This document shows positions 44,232 through 52,485 of a stretch of 64,000 bases of DNA, piece by piece. The stretch covers positions 1 through 64,000 of the forward strand of contig NZ_SOFP01000032.1 in the NCBI RefSeq assembly GCF_004402785.1. The letters are read 5' to 3'. The notes beneath the pieces are model-generated. The model was not told where the DNA came from and did not search any database. It saw only the letters and a list, made by a program, of their open reading frames with translations. Positions within the stretch are counted from its first letter, which is position 1, and every line of letters begins with the position of its first letter. This stretch comes from Cryobacterium algoritolerans. GTDB lineage: Bacteria > Actinomycetota > Actinomycetes > Actinomycetales > Microbacteriaceae. The translations under genes and the position numbers were made by a program.

Positions 44232-45170
44232 ATGACCGACTGGACCACCGCCCACCTGCCCGACCTCGCCGGCAAGACCATCATCGTCACCGGCGCGAGC
44301 AGCGGCATCGGCCTCGAGACCGCCCGCGCCTTCGCCGCGCACCGTGCGCACGTCGTGCTCGCCGTCCGCGACGAGACGAAGGGACGGGCCGCCGCCGCCA
44401 CGATCTGCGGCGACACCGAAGTGCGCCGCCTCGACCTGGCCGACCTCGCATCCGTGCGACGGTTCGCCGCAGACTGGAACGTCGACATCCACGTGCTCGT
44501 CAACAACGCCGGAGTGATGCTGCCGCCGTTCGGGCACACGACCGACGGCTTCGAACTGCAGTTCGGCACCAACCATCTCGGCCACTTCGCCCTGACCAAT
44601 CTGCTTCTGCCCCACATCACTGGCCGGGTCGTGACGGTCGCCAGCAGCGCGCACCGCTCCGGTCACCTCGACTTCGACGACCTCAACTTCGCCGACCGCC
44701 CCTACCGCAGTGGGTCCGCCGGCTACGGCCAGTCCAAGCTCGCGAACCTCCTGTTCACCCTCGAACTGCAACGCCGCCTCGAGGCGAGCGGCAGGCCCGT
44801 GATCGCGACGGCTGCCCACCCGGGCATGGCCGCGACCAACCTCAACTCCAGTTCCACCAATGCGCTGCTCAGGGTGGTCGGGGCCGTCGCGGTGCGCCTC
44901 CTCGCCCAGAACGCCGCGGCCGGGGCCGAGCCGACCCTGTTCGCCGCGACCGCGGAGATCCCCGGCGGCAGCTATGCCGGCCCGAGCCGCCGCCGCGAAA
45001 TGGCCGGGCCACCCACGCTGGTGAGCCGCTCGGCCGCCGCCGGTGACGCCGGCGACGCCGCCCGGCTGTGGACAATGTCGGAGGAGCTCACCGGCATCCG
45101 CTACCCGTTGCCGACCGCTGCCACACGGCTCGAGACAACACGGCTCGAAACACCACAGGGAGGCAAGTGA
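44232..45170 (+). CDS. Short-chain dehydrogenase/reductase
   Basis: A 312-residue classical SDR of the oxidoreductase/retinol-dehydrogenase-like group: cofactor loop IIVTGASSGIGLETARAFA near residue 17, VLVNNAGVM, catalytic Ser in VVTVASSAHRSGH and the YxxxK pair in GYGQSKLANLLFTLELQRRL. Physiological substrate is not predictable. It is followed one base later by a quinone-oxidoreductase-like gene, and both probably answer to the two operator boxes upstream. Confidence 0.88.
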   Translation: MTDWTTAHLPDLAGKTIIVTGASSGIGLETARAFAAHRAHVVLAVRDETKGRAAAATICGDTEVRRLDLADLASVRRFAADWNVDIHVLVNNAGVMLPPFGHTTDGFELQFGTNHLGHFALTNLLLPHITGRVVTVASSAHRSGHLDFDDLNFADRPYRSGSAGYGQSKLANLLFTLELQRRLEASGRPVIATAAHPGMAATNLNSSSTNALLRVVGAVAVRLLAQNAAAGAEPTLFAATAEIPGGSYAGPSRRREMAGPPTLVSRSAAAGDAGDAARLWTMSEELTGIRYPLPTAATRLETTRLETPQGGK

Positions 45171-45171
45171 G

Positions 45172-46239
45172 ATGACCAAGTCAACGGATGCGGCGAGCCA
45201 CGAGACCACGCGACCGACCACCCCAACAGCCCCAACCACCCCGACCATGCGGGCGATCGTGCACCACGCCTACGGCACCGCCGACGTGCTGCATCTGGAG
45301 CACATCGAGCGGCCGGCCATCACGCCCGACGAGGTGCTGATCCGGGTGCGGGCGGCCGGCGTCAACCACGCCGACTGGGTCTACACGAGCGGCCGACCGC
45401 TGATCGCGCGCTTGGCGTTCGGGCTTCGAAAGCCGAAGCAGCCCGTTCGTGGGCGGGACGTCGCGGGCGTGGTCGAGGCGGTCGGCGCGAACGTGACCCG
45501 GTTCAGACCGAATGATGCGGTGTTCGGCGAGGTCGACGCGGGCAGTTTCGCCGAGTACACGGCGGCCCCAGAGAACCAGCTGGCCCTGAAACCGGCCACC
45601 CTCACCTTCGAGCAGGCCGCCGTCGTGCCGGTGTCGGCGCGCACCGCGCTGCAGGGACTTCGCGACACCGGCAGGCTGCGGTCCGGGCAGAGCGTATTGA
45701 TCAACGGCGCATCCGGTGGGGTGGGCACCTTCGCCGTGCAGATCGCCAAGGCGCTCGGCGCCGAGGTCACCGGCGTCTGCAGCCGCCGTAACGCCGAACT
45801 GGTGCGTTCCCTCGGCGCCGACCAGGTGATCGACTACACCCGCGAGGACTTCACCCGCAGCGGGCGCCGCTACGACCTGATCCTCGACTCGATCGGCAAC
45901 CACTCGCTGATCGACCTCCGCCGGGCCATCACCCCGACGGGCACCCTCGTGCTCTCCAGCGGCACCGGCGGCCGGGTGCTCGGACCGATGGGTCGCATCA
46001 TCAGGGCGCGCCTGACGTCGCTGTTCGTCGGCCAGACCCTGACCACCGGCATGCTCGCCCGTAGCACGGAGACGCTCGACGAGCTGCGCGAGCTCATCGA
46101 TTCCGGGGCGGTGACGCCGGTGCTCGAGAGAACCTACCCGCTGAGTGAAACGGCGGATGCCCTCCGCCACTTCACCGAGGCACACGCCCGGGCGAAGATC
46201 GCGATTACGGTCTCCTCCTCCGCCGACGCGGCCGAGTAG
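45172..46239 (+). CDS. MDR-family NAD(P)-dependent alcohol dehydrogenase/quinone oxidoreductase
   Basis: A 355-residue zinc-independent medium-chain dehydrogenase. After a 25-residue Thr/Pro-rich lead the catalytic domain starts MRAIVHHAYGTADVLHLE; VRAAGVNHADW, GRDVAGVVEAVGANV, and the nucleotide-binding NGASGGVGTFAVQIAKALGA near residue 180 are typical. There are no zinc-binding Cys clusters. ATG 45172 follows AGGGAGG, overlapping the end of the SDR gene's trailer. A decayed C-terminal copy of a similar gene lies just downstream. Confidence 0.87.
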   Translation: MTKSTDAASHETTRPTTPTAPTTPTMRAIVHHAYGTADVLHLEHIERPAITPDEVLIRVRAAGVNHADWVYTSGRPLIARLAFGLRKPKQPVRGRDVAGVVEAVGANVTRFRPNDAVFGEVDAGSFAEYTAAPENQLALKPATLTFEQAAVVPVSARTALQGLRDTGRLRSGQSVLINGASGGVGTFAVQIAKALGAEVTGVCSRRNAELVRSLGADQVIDYTREDFTRSGRRYDLILDSIGNHSLIDLRRAITPTGTLVLSSGTGGRVLGPMGRIIRARLTSLFVGQTLTTGMLARSTETLDELRELIDSGAVTPVLERTYPLSETADALRHFTEAHARAKIAITVSSSADAAE

Positions 46240-46266
46240 TCACCGACCTCATCACTCAGCGTCGGA

Positions 46267-46577
46267 TTGGCCTGGGTGAACGCGCCGTGTGCGCACGGTC
46301 CGGGCGATCGCATTGACCGTGTCGAGAAGGGGGGGAGAGTTCTCGTGCCCATCGGTCGAATCATCGGGGCCTCTGCGTGGTCGATGTTTGTCGAACAGAC
46401 ACTCCGCCCGCTGGTGGCCACGGCAAGCCCCGCTGATCGTGACGTGCTGCGGGAGCACATCGAGGCCGGCAGAGTCACCCGGCGATCGAGCGCACCTACC
46501 CGCTCGCCGAGACCGCACCGGCGGTGAGCCATCTCATCGAGCACCACGCCCGGGGCAAGGTCGCCCTCTCGGTGTGA
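46267..46577 (+). pseudogene. C-terminal remnant of a second quinone-oxidoreductase-like gene
   Basis: The frame from 46267 reads GGRVLVPIGRIIGASAWSMF, EQTL, and VLREHIEAGRVT, parallel to GRVLGPMGRIIRARLTSLFV and LRELIDSGAVTP of the gene upstream. At about 46477 one C is missing (gtcacccggcg where gtcaccccggcg is expected); in the next frame the sense continues as PAIERTYPLAETAPAVSHLI then EHHARGKVALSV and a stop at 46577. This is a truncated, frameshifted relative with no N-terminal or Rossmann part left. Confidence 0.8.
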
Positions 46578-46685
46578 CGTCTCGCCGCCGGACTTGCCCG
46601 CAGAGTACCAGCGTCACGCCCGTCCTCCCCTCCCCCGGTGAGCGCCGCGTTGCGGGGGTGGGGCGCCGCGCTGCGCGCCAACTGC

Positions 46686-46721
46686 GCCGCTGCGCGCCAG
46701 GCATGCCGGGCGCGCAGCGGC
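46686..46721. terminator. Perfect 13-bp hairpin
   Basis: GCCGCTGCGCGCC (46686-46698) pairs with GGCGCGCAGCGGC (46709-46721) across a 10-base loop. It sits in an otherwise empty GC-rich 220-bp gap after the decayed oxidoreductase copy, and probably ends transcription of the SDR/oxidoreductase unit. Confidence 0.65.
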
Positions 46722-46805
46722 TCACCTGGCGCGCTACGACGCATCCTCGCGCCCAGTCGCACCGAATAGCCCTGAACGGCCCCGCGACCTGCCACACTCC
46801 TGGAC

Positions 46806-46976
46806 ATGTACAACGTCGACCTGATCTGGTCCTTCCTGATGATCGCCATCGTGATCGCCTTCGTGCTCGGATTCGGACTGCTGCTCTTCTGGATCTTCCG
46901 GGTCGCCGTGGCGGGCGGGATGCGCGATCACTACACCTGGGTGGAGGAGAATCACCCGACCGCGCCGCAGACCTGA
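46806..46976 (+). CDS. Small single-span membrane protein, 56 residues
   Basis: ATG 46806 opens a 56-residue frame with one strong hydrophobic helix (LMIAIVIAFVLGFGLLLFWI, about residues 11-30), then RVAVAGGMRDHYTWVEENHP. The start MYNVDLIWSF and the charged tail with aromatic residues look like a genuine conserved small membrane protein. There is no clear Shine-Dalgarno. Function unknown. Confidence 0.6.
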   Translation: MYNVDLIWSFLMIAIVIAFVLGFGLLLFWIFRVAVAGGMRDHYTWVEENHPTAPQT

Positions 46977-47104
46977 CGCCCGTTGCCCTGAATCTACGAT
47001 GGAATCCCTCTGGTACGCATCACCCAGAACACGACGGAATTCGCGATGGCCGCGGCGTCGACCGTCGCGTCACTGCTGCCGGGCCTCCGGGCGGCAAGGG
47101 TGGT

Positions 47105-47971
47105 TCATGCGGCGGAGTCGCTAGAACTTCGCGACCCGCTCGGCCCCAGATAGCTCTCCAATGCATCGGCGATGACGGCAGCATCCCGGGGGAAGCCGAC
47201 GAAATTGCCCGAGGAGCGGCGAATCAGCCAGCGCAGGCCCACAAACCAGACCCCGGGAGCCGGCGAGGCTGGCCCTCGGCGCAACGGTAGCCCGTGAGGG
47301 TCAGTCAGGTCCTCCCCGAGCCAGTGGAAGTCGCCCGCGTACCCGGTGCACCAGATGACGCTGCCAATCTCCGCGCGCCGAGCGACAGTTCCCGCGGTGG
47401 CTCCAGTACGAGGCGTGGTCTCCGAGGTTCCGGTGCCGGTACCGGTTCCGGGGCCATCACACCGTGATCCTCTGGGCGCTCCCGACGGCCAGAACGGCCC
47501 CGCCCGGCAGATCACCGGGATTCGTGTAGGTCGCCGCATGACGCTGTACGATCCGGTCGGGCAACAAGGCCGCCCATTACGGGGTGCGGCGAACATTCTC
47601 CCCCCGCCACTGGAGACCACAACACTACGAGCCTCGATGGGACCGTCGCTCGTGCCCAGAATCCAGCGTTCGCCGGCCCGGGTCAGACCGTGAACGGTGA
47701 GCCCGGTGCGAAGCGGCGCCGTGGATGCCAACACCTCGAGACGCTCAACGACCTCGCCCGCGGTCAGGTATGTGTTGGGCTTCTGCTCCCCCAACATCAG
47801 ATTCATGAACCCGGGGTTGTTGACACGCAGCGAGTCCCAGCGCTGGGTGCGCCACGACTCATCCACTCTGGCCCGCTCCACGACGACGTGGTCGATGCCG
47901 CGTCCCGTCAGCTCAGCACCCGCGGCGAGCCCGGCCGGGCCTGCCCCGACCACCACACAATCGGGGACCAT
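47105..47971 (-). pseudogene. Broken flavin-dependent monooxygenase-like gene
   Basis: The N-terminal FAD fold is good: DCVVVGAGPAGLAAGAELTG, SWRTQRWDSLRVNNPGFMNL, YLTAGEVVERLE and ARSVVVSSGG. After residue about 130 the open frame turns to nonsense, while another frame continues the family with LLPDRIVQRHAATYTNPGDL and the NADPH-site start PGGAVLAVGSAQ before a stop. The original frame resumes as IGSVIWCTGYAGDFHWLGED and a normal C-terminus. About 100 or more residues of the NADPH domain are missing (family length about 400; here 288). The gene is a pseudogene with a deletion and at least two frame changes. Confidence 0.85.
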
Positions 47972-48089
47972 CTCGCACCTGTATCTTTCTGGATGCCGTA
48001 CTCCCCGTTTGGCAGGATATTACCGAGTCTCCTGATTGCGAAGGCCCAACCGCGAAGGCCCGACCGCGACCTGAGAAGATAAGACCATC

Positions 48090-48464
48090 ATGAAGACCCT
48101 CCTGAACATCATCTGGTTCGTTTTCTCGGGCTTCTGGCTGTTTCTCGGCTACATGTTCGCGGCGCTCATCATGTGCGTGCTCATCGTCACCATCCCCTGG
48201 GGAATCGCGGCGGCGCGGATCGGCGTCTACGCGCTCTGGCCGTTCGGGAAGATCGTGGTTCCCACGCCGAACGCCGGCGTCGGGTCGTTCCTCGGCAACG
48301 TCGTCTGGGTGGTGCTGGCCGGCTGGTGGATCGCCCTCGAGCACCTGATCTCGGGCATTGCGCTCTGCATCACGATCATCGGCATCCCGTTCGGGATTGC
48401 CAACTTCAAGCTGATCCAGGTCGCGCTCATGCCGCTCGGCAAGCAAATCGTCGACCTGCCCTAA
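48090..48464 (+). CDS. yccF: YccF family inner-membrane protein
   Basis: A 124-residue membrane protein with two copies of the YccF domain: [20 protein letters not shown] with [21 protein letters not shown], then [20 protein letters not shown] with [20 protein letters not shown]. Short direct repeats gcgaaggcccRaccgcga precede it at about 48037-48070. The cellular role of YccF is unknown. Confidence 0.9.
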   Translation: MKTLLNIIWFVFSGFWLFLGYMFAALIMCVLIVTIPWGIAAARIGVYALWPFGKIVVPTPNAGVGSFLGNVVWVVLAGWWIALEHLISGIALCITIIGIPFGIANFKLIQVALMPLGKQIVDLP

Positions 48465-48511
48465 GCGATCACCGAAGCCTTGCCGCGATCCGGTGCCGCC
48501 CGCGACCCTCC

Positions 48512-48722
48512 GAGCCCGCGCGGCCGTGGCCCGCGGAGCCGTGGCCCGCGGAGCCGTGGAGGCCGGCCGCGGCGACGCTTGGTATCGTTGGGAGGGACTC
48601 GATGGTCGCGTGGTATCCGTTGATGAATTCGGCGAGTCCGCTAGCGGCCCTGATTGCTGCGCTGCCGCGGCATCCACCTCGATGAGGTCACCGCCGCCGC
48701 GCCGGAAACCCTCACCGGCACC
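48512..48722 (+). pseudogene. Transketolase C-terminal remnant upstream of deoC
   Basis: One frame reads [20 protein letters not shown] and [14 protein letters not shown], the end of the transketolase C-terminal domain (compare VAIEAGRGDGWWRW and GIEEFGQSGSG in the gene at 5.5-7.6 kb). At about 48652 the sense shifts frame and continues as [20 protein letters not shown], the usual transketolase end. Nothing of the first 600 residues remains. The fragment lies directly before deoC on the same strand. Confidence 0.85.
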
Positions 48723-48774
48723 TCGCCACGCCGCAGAGCTCCCCCGAACTCGTCACCAACCAAGGACGCACCTC

Positions 48775-49470
48775 ATGACCGCTCTCTCCCCCGAAACCGC
48801 CGGCGTCGCCCGCCAGATCGACCACACCCTGCTCACGCCCGAGGCCACCGCCGCAGACGTGACGGCCCTCATCATCGAGGCCATCAGGCTCGGCACCTAC
48901 TCCGTCTGTGTCTCGCCGTCGATGCTGCCGCTCACGATCCCCGCCGACGCCGACCTCAAGGTCGCGGCCGTCTGCGGCTTCCCCAGCGGCAAGCACCACA
49001 GCGTCATCAAGGCCGCCGAGGCCGCGCTCGCCATCGAGCAGGGCGCCGACGAGATCGACATGGTCATCGACATCGGTGCGGCTGAGGCCGGCCGCTTCGG
49101 CGACGTTCAGGCCGACATCGCCGCCGTGCGCGCGAGCATCCCGGCACCGAAGGTGCTCAAGGTCATCATCGAATCCGCAGCGTTGACGGATGCCGAGATA
49201 ATCGCCGTGTGCCAGGCCGCCGTGGCCGCGGGCGCCGACTTCGTCAAGACCTCCACCGGCTTCCACCCCGCCGGCGGGGCGACCGTGCACGCCGTGCGCC
49301 TGATGAAGCGGACCGTGGGCGACCGAGCCCAGGTGAAGGCGTCGGGCGGCGTGCGCAGCTACGATGAGGCCCTCGTCATGCTCGACGCCGGTGCGACTCG
49401 CCTCGGCGTCTCCGGCAGCGCCGCACTGCTCAGCGGCGCCACACCCCCGGTGCTGACCGGCGCTTACTGA
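48775..49470 (+). CDS. deoC: Deoxyribose-phosphate aldolase
   Basis: Class I aldolase cleaving 2-deoxyribose 5-phosphate to acetaldehyde and glyceraldehyde 3-phosphate in deoxynucleoside catabolism. At 231 residues it has the family length. Landmarks: [59 protein letters not shown], the Schiff-base Lys in [19 protein letters not shown] and [17 protein letters not shown] 48775 is preceded by AAGGA at about 9 bp. The transketolase relic ahead suggests that an ancestor had tkt and deoC side by side. Confidence 0.93.
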   Translation: MTALSPETAGVARQIDHTLLTPEATAADVTALIIEAIRLGTYSVCVSPSMLPLTIPADADLKVAAVCGFPSGKHHSVIKAAEAALAIEQGADEIDMVIDIGAAEAGRFGDVQADIAAVRASIPAPKVLKVIIESAALTDAEIIAVCQAAVAAGADFVKTSTGFHPAGGATVHAVRLMKRTVGDRAQVKASGGVRSYDEALVMLDAGATRLGVSGSAALLSGATPPVLTGAY

Positions 49471-49510
49471 CCGGCGGCGCCGGCGCCGCCCGCCGGCGCT
49501 GGGCGATCGA

Positions 49511-49627
49511 TCACCCCGCCGAAACGTCGATCAGCACCTTCCCGATCGCTTCGCTCTCGACCAGCGCATCGGCGGCCGCCGTGTGCGCGAGGTCGGTGCG
49601 CTCCAGGGCCGGCCCCGCCACCTCCCC
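49511..49627 (-). pseudogene. 3'-end remnant of an NADP-dependent oxidoreductase gene
   Basis: On the minus strand this reads EVAGPALERTDLAHTAAADA then LVESEAIGKVLIDVSAG and a stop, parallel to EEAGLALHRFDLAHTADAHA, LVESGAVGKVLIDVSVG at the end of the intact gene 52486-53517. About 38 codons are left, with roughly 80-85% DNA identity to 52486-52602 by eye. Both copies face the same way, bracketing the NERD helicase and RelBE genes. Confidence 0.85.
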
Positions 49628-49696
49628 ACCGCGAGGGGGCGCCCCGATCAAGTACATGCCGATAGGCTCAGCCTGTATCTAGGCTTGGGGGAGCGC

Positions 49697-51793
49697 ATGT
49701 CGGCAGGCGGATCGGCATGGAGCGAAGCGACGCGTCAACTGGCGCTCTCAGAAGCGCACGCACTCGCCGCTGAATCCTCGCGGGCCAAGGCCGCCAACTA
49801 CTTCGCCGCCGCCGACAGCGAGAAACGCATCGCCCACGTTCTCGCCCCTCTCGCTGCGGCTGGCTACCACTTCCTGCCCGATCGTCAGTGGCCTGGCAGC
49901 CGTCGCGCTCAGGTCGACATGGTCGTCGTCGGGCCGGGCGGCCTGTTCATCGTGGACACCAAGGCATGGAAGGACCCGATCATCGCGGCGGGCCGGGTGT
50001 TCCGCGGGCAAGCCGATGTCACCGACGAGTTCGACGGTCTGGCCGACCTCGCCTGGAAGACGGAGGCGGCTCTGGCCGAGATCGGCCTCGCCCCGGGCGA
50101 AGTGCGACCCGTTGTCGTTTTCGCCGGGCACAAGGGCGTCAACGCGTCGGTCGGCGGAGTCGAGATTGTCGGAGAAGGTGACATCGTGCGCCACATCGCC
50201 CGCCGCGGGCAGCGACTCACCACCTCTGCCGTCGAGCAGGTGTTGGCCGCCGCGATCACATACTTCCCCTTGATCGGCGCGCCGGCACCGCTCGATGTGA
50301 CCCTGCCCGAACCGATCATCGGCCCGGAACCGGCTCTCGATCTGGACCATCTCCCGAGCGAGAGCGACATCGAGGCCGCGATCCTCGAAGGCCTCCTTGC
50401 GCCTCCGATCGAGGAGTGGATGACGTTCCTGCATCCCGACCAGGCCAAGTTGGTGCGCCGCAGTTTCAACGGGCCCTCTCGCATCCGCGGGGCTGCCGGC
50501 ACCGGCAAAACCGTCGTGGGGCTGCACCGTGCCGCCTACCTGGCACGGTCACAGGCGAACGCCCGCGTGCTCGTGACCACTTACGTGCGCACGCTGCCCG
50601 ACGTGCTGAGCAACCTGCTCGGCCGCATGGCCCCGGATGTCGCGGGTCGCGTGGAATTCAGCGGCGTGCACCAATTCGCCCGCAGGGTGCTCGACGAGCG
50701 CGGCATCGACGTGCGCGTCAACACCAAGCAGGCCGATCTGTCATTCGACGAGGCCTGGAAGCAGACCTGCGGCCCGCTGACGAAAATCGACACGAATTCC
50801 CGTTACTGGCGGGAGGAACTCGACCACGTGATCAAGGGCCGCGGTCTGACCACCTTCGACGAGTACGCCGACTGTGCCCGCATCGGCCGGCGCCGCCGCC
50901 TCACCCTCGACCAGCGCCGCTCGGTCTGGGCGCTCTACCAACGCTACGAATCGCTGCTGCGCACTCGCGAGGTGCACGACTACGCCGACCTGATCCTGCT
51001 CGCCGAAGCGGCTCTGCGCGCCAAACCGATGGTCGGATACACAGCCGTCATCGTCGACGAGGCTCAGGACCTGTCGTGCGCAATGATCCGCATGCTCGCC
51101 ACCGTGGCCGGTGACGGCGCGGATGCCTTCACCCTGATCGGCGACGGCCAACAGACCATCTACCCCGGCGGCTACACCCTCGCCGAGGCCGGCCTCTCTG
51201 TCGCCGGCCGCGGAGTCATCATGGACGTGAACTACCGCAACACCGCCGAGATCCTCGCCCTGGCGGCCCGCGTCGTCGACGGGGGCAGCTACGTCGACAT
51301 TGAAGGCACCGCAGCCAGCGCCGCCGCGATCACCTCGCCGCGACACGGCGAACGTCCCCTCTTCGCCCAGGCGCGCACCCGAACCGAGCACGACGGCAAA
51401 CTGGTGCAGCACATCCGCCGGGCCACGCAAAGCGTGAGTGTGGGCTGGGGTGACGTGGGTGTGCTCTGCTCCACCACTTGGCAGGTGCGTGACGCGGTGA
51501 CGCTGCTCCGCACCGCGGGAATTCCCGTGGTCGAACTCACCGATTACGACGGTAGGCCAACGGATGCCGTGAAGGTCGGCACGATCAAGCGCGCCAAGGG
51601 GCTGGAGTTCAAGCAGGTGCTGCTGCCCTGGATCACCGAGCGCCTGATGTCCCCGGGCGTCATCGGAGAGGGGTGGACCGATTCCCAGATCGAACGCGAC
51701 GAGCGCGACCGCCGCGAACTGTTCGTGGGTATCACCCGAGCTCGCGACGGCGTCTGGGTCGGCTGCATCACGGCGCAGGGATCGTCTGCGTGA
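49697..51793 (+). CDS. NERD nuclease domain-UvrD-like helicase fusion
   Basis: A 698-residue protein. Residues about 40-170 form a NERD nuclease-related domain: ADSEKRIAHVLAPLAAAGYH, RRAQVDMVVVGPGGLFIVDT with the D-x-K (VDTKAW) pair. A superfamily 1 helicase follows: Walker A IRGAAGTGKTVVGLHRAA near 265, VIVDEAQDLSCAMI near 454, IGDGQQTIYPGG, DVNYRNTAEIL, VGTIKRAKGLEFKQVLLPW and ELFVGITRARDGVWVG. Such fusions are often in defence islands, although no specific system name can be given. ATG 49697 follows GGGGGAG. It is convergent with relBE and bracketed by the oxidoreductase 3'-end duplication. Confidence 0.87.
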   Translation: MSAGGSAWSEATRQLALSEAHALAAESSRAKAANYFAAADSEKRIAHVLAPLAAAGYHFLPDRQWPGSRRAQVDMVVVGPGGLFIVDTKAWKDPIIAAGRVFRGQADVTDEFDGLADLAWKTEAALAEIGLAPGEVRPVVVFAGHKGVNASVGGVEIVGEGDIVRHIARRGQRLTTSAVEQVLAAAITYFPLIGAPAPLDVTLPEPIIGPEPALDLDHLPSESDIEAAILEGLLAPPIEEWMTFLHPDQAKLVRRSFNGPSRIRGAAGTGKTVVGLHRAAYLARSQANARVLVTTYVRTLPDVLSNLLGRMAPDVAGRVEFSGVHQFARRVLDERGIDVRVNTKQADLSFDEAWKQTCGPLTKIDTNSRYWREELDHVIKGRGLTTFDEYADCARIGRRRRLTLDQRRSVWALYQRYESLLRTREVHDYADLILLAEAALRAKPMVGYTAVIVDEAQDLSCAMIRMLATVAGDGADAFTLIGDGQQTIYPGGYTLAEAGLSVAGRGVIMDVNYRNTAEILALAARVVDGGSYVDIEGTAASAAAITSPRHGERPLFAQARTRTEHDGKLVQHIRRATQSVSVGWGDVGVLCSTTWQVRDAVTLLRTAGIPVVELTDYDGRPTDAVKVGTIKRAKGLEFKQVLLPWITERLMSPGVIGEGWTDSQIERDERDRRELFVGITRARDGVWVGCITAQGSSA

Positions 51794-51821
51794 CCCGCCC
51801 AATCCCCAGCTGAATCCCGCG

Positions 51822-52079
51822 CTACTCGTACACGTCCCGGCGATGGCCGACGGTGACGACGACCACCACAAGGATGTCGTTGCGGATGGTGTAGATAATC
51901 CGATAGTTGCCCACCCGCACGCGATAGCCGTTCCGTCCGTGCAACGCTCTCGCCCCGGGCGGGCGAGGGTCTTCGCCCAGCAGGGCGATGGCGCCTTGTA
52001 CCCGGCCGCGATCCTGCGGATCGATGCGCCGCAAAGCTTTGACCGCTGCCGGGCGCACTTCGATCCGGTACTTGCTCAC
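51822..52079 (-). CDS. relE: RelE/ParE-family toxin
   Basis: An 85-residue RelE-fold mRNA interferase: YRIEVRPAAVKALRRIDPQD, ARALHGRNGYRVRVGNYRII then YTIRNDILVVVVVTVGHRRD. The basic and Tyr positions expected for ribosome-dependent cleavage are present (Lys/Arg in the first helix, Arg in YRVRVGNYRI, His-Arg-Arg near the end). GTG 52079 overlaps the antitoxin stop by 4 bp. Confidence 0.9.
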   Translation of the reverse strand: MSKYRIEVRPAAVKALRRIDPQDRGRVQGAIALLGEDPRPPGARALHGRNGYRVRVGNYRIIYTIRNDILVVVVVTVGHRRDVYE

Positions 52080-52324
52080 GTCCAGCCGAGGTCCGCTTTG
52101 ACCTGCTCCCAGGGAATGTTGTCGCCTTCGTCGGCCATCGCCGCATCAAACGCCGCGACATCCTCAGCATCCTCAAGCGCTTCTTGCATGCGCGCATATT
52201 GCTCGGGGCTCACCAGCACGGCAGCGACCTTCCCGCGACGCTCCAGGAAGACGGCTTCTGAGCGGGCCTGGGCGATCAACTCGGGTAGGCGCGCCCTGGC
52301 GTCGGTGACACTTGACTTCGACAT
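52076..52324 (-). CDS. relB: RelB/Phd-family antitoxin
   Basis: An 82-residue antitoxin: MSKSSVTDARARLPELIAQA, VFLERRGKVAAVLVSPEQYA match the Phd/YefM N-terminal dimer fold, and an acidic C-terminal tail (EDVAAFDAAMADEGDNIPWE) would cover RelE. ATG 52324 is the natural domain start; the extended frame upstream runs through the operator boxes. Confidence 0.88.
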   Translation of the reverse strand: MSKSSVTDARARLPELIAQARSEAVFLERRGKVAAVLVSPEQYARMQEALEDAEDVAAFDAAMADEGDNIPWEQVKADLGWT

Positions 52325-52331
52325 GCCGCAA

Positions 52332-52360
52332 ATGTACATCAACGTGATCGCGATGTACAT
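52332..52360. promoter_or_regulatory. Two ATGTACAT boxes upstream of relB
   Basis: The 8-bp palindrome ATGTACAT occurs at 52332-52339 and 52353-52360, 21 bp (two helical turns) apart, starting 8 bp before the relB start. This is the expected layout for cooperative autorepression by RelB/RelBE. Confidence 0.7.
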
Positions 52361-52485
52361 GTGCAGTGTCGGTCTGCAGCTGACAGCCGTCCACCCGCTT
52401 GCGGGAGCACCCATCGCGGATGCGCGAACCCTTGGGTTTGCCCGCGACGGTCAACTGAGTATCACCGGAGGCAGAGTCCCAAAGT

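Noticed and set aside
46583-46805. Possible short gene in the GC-rich gap
   Set aside because: Only GCGC-rich inverted repeats are present; no frame has a plausible start or composition.
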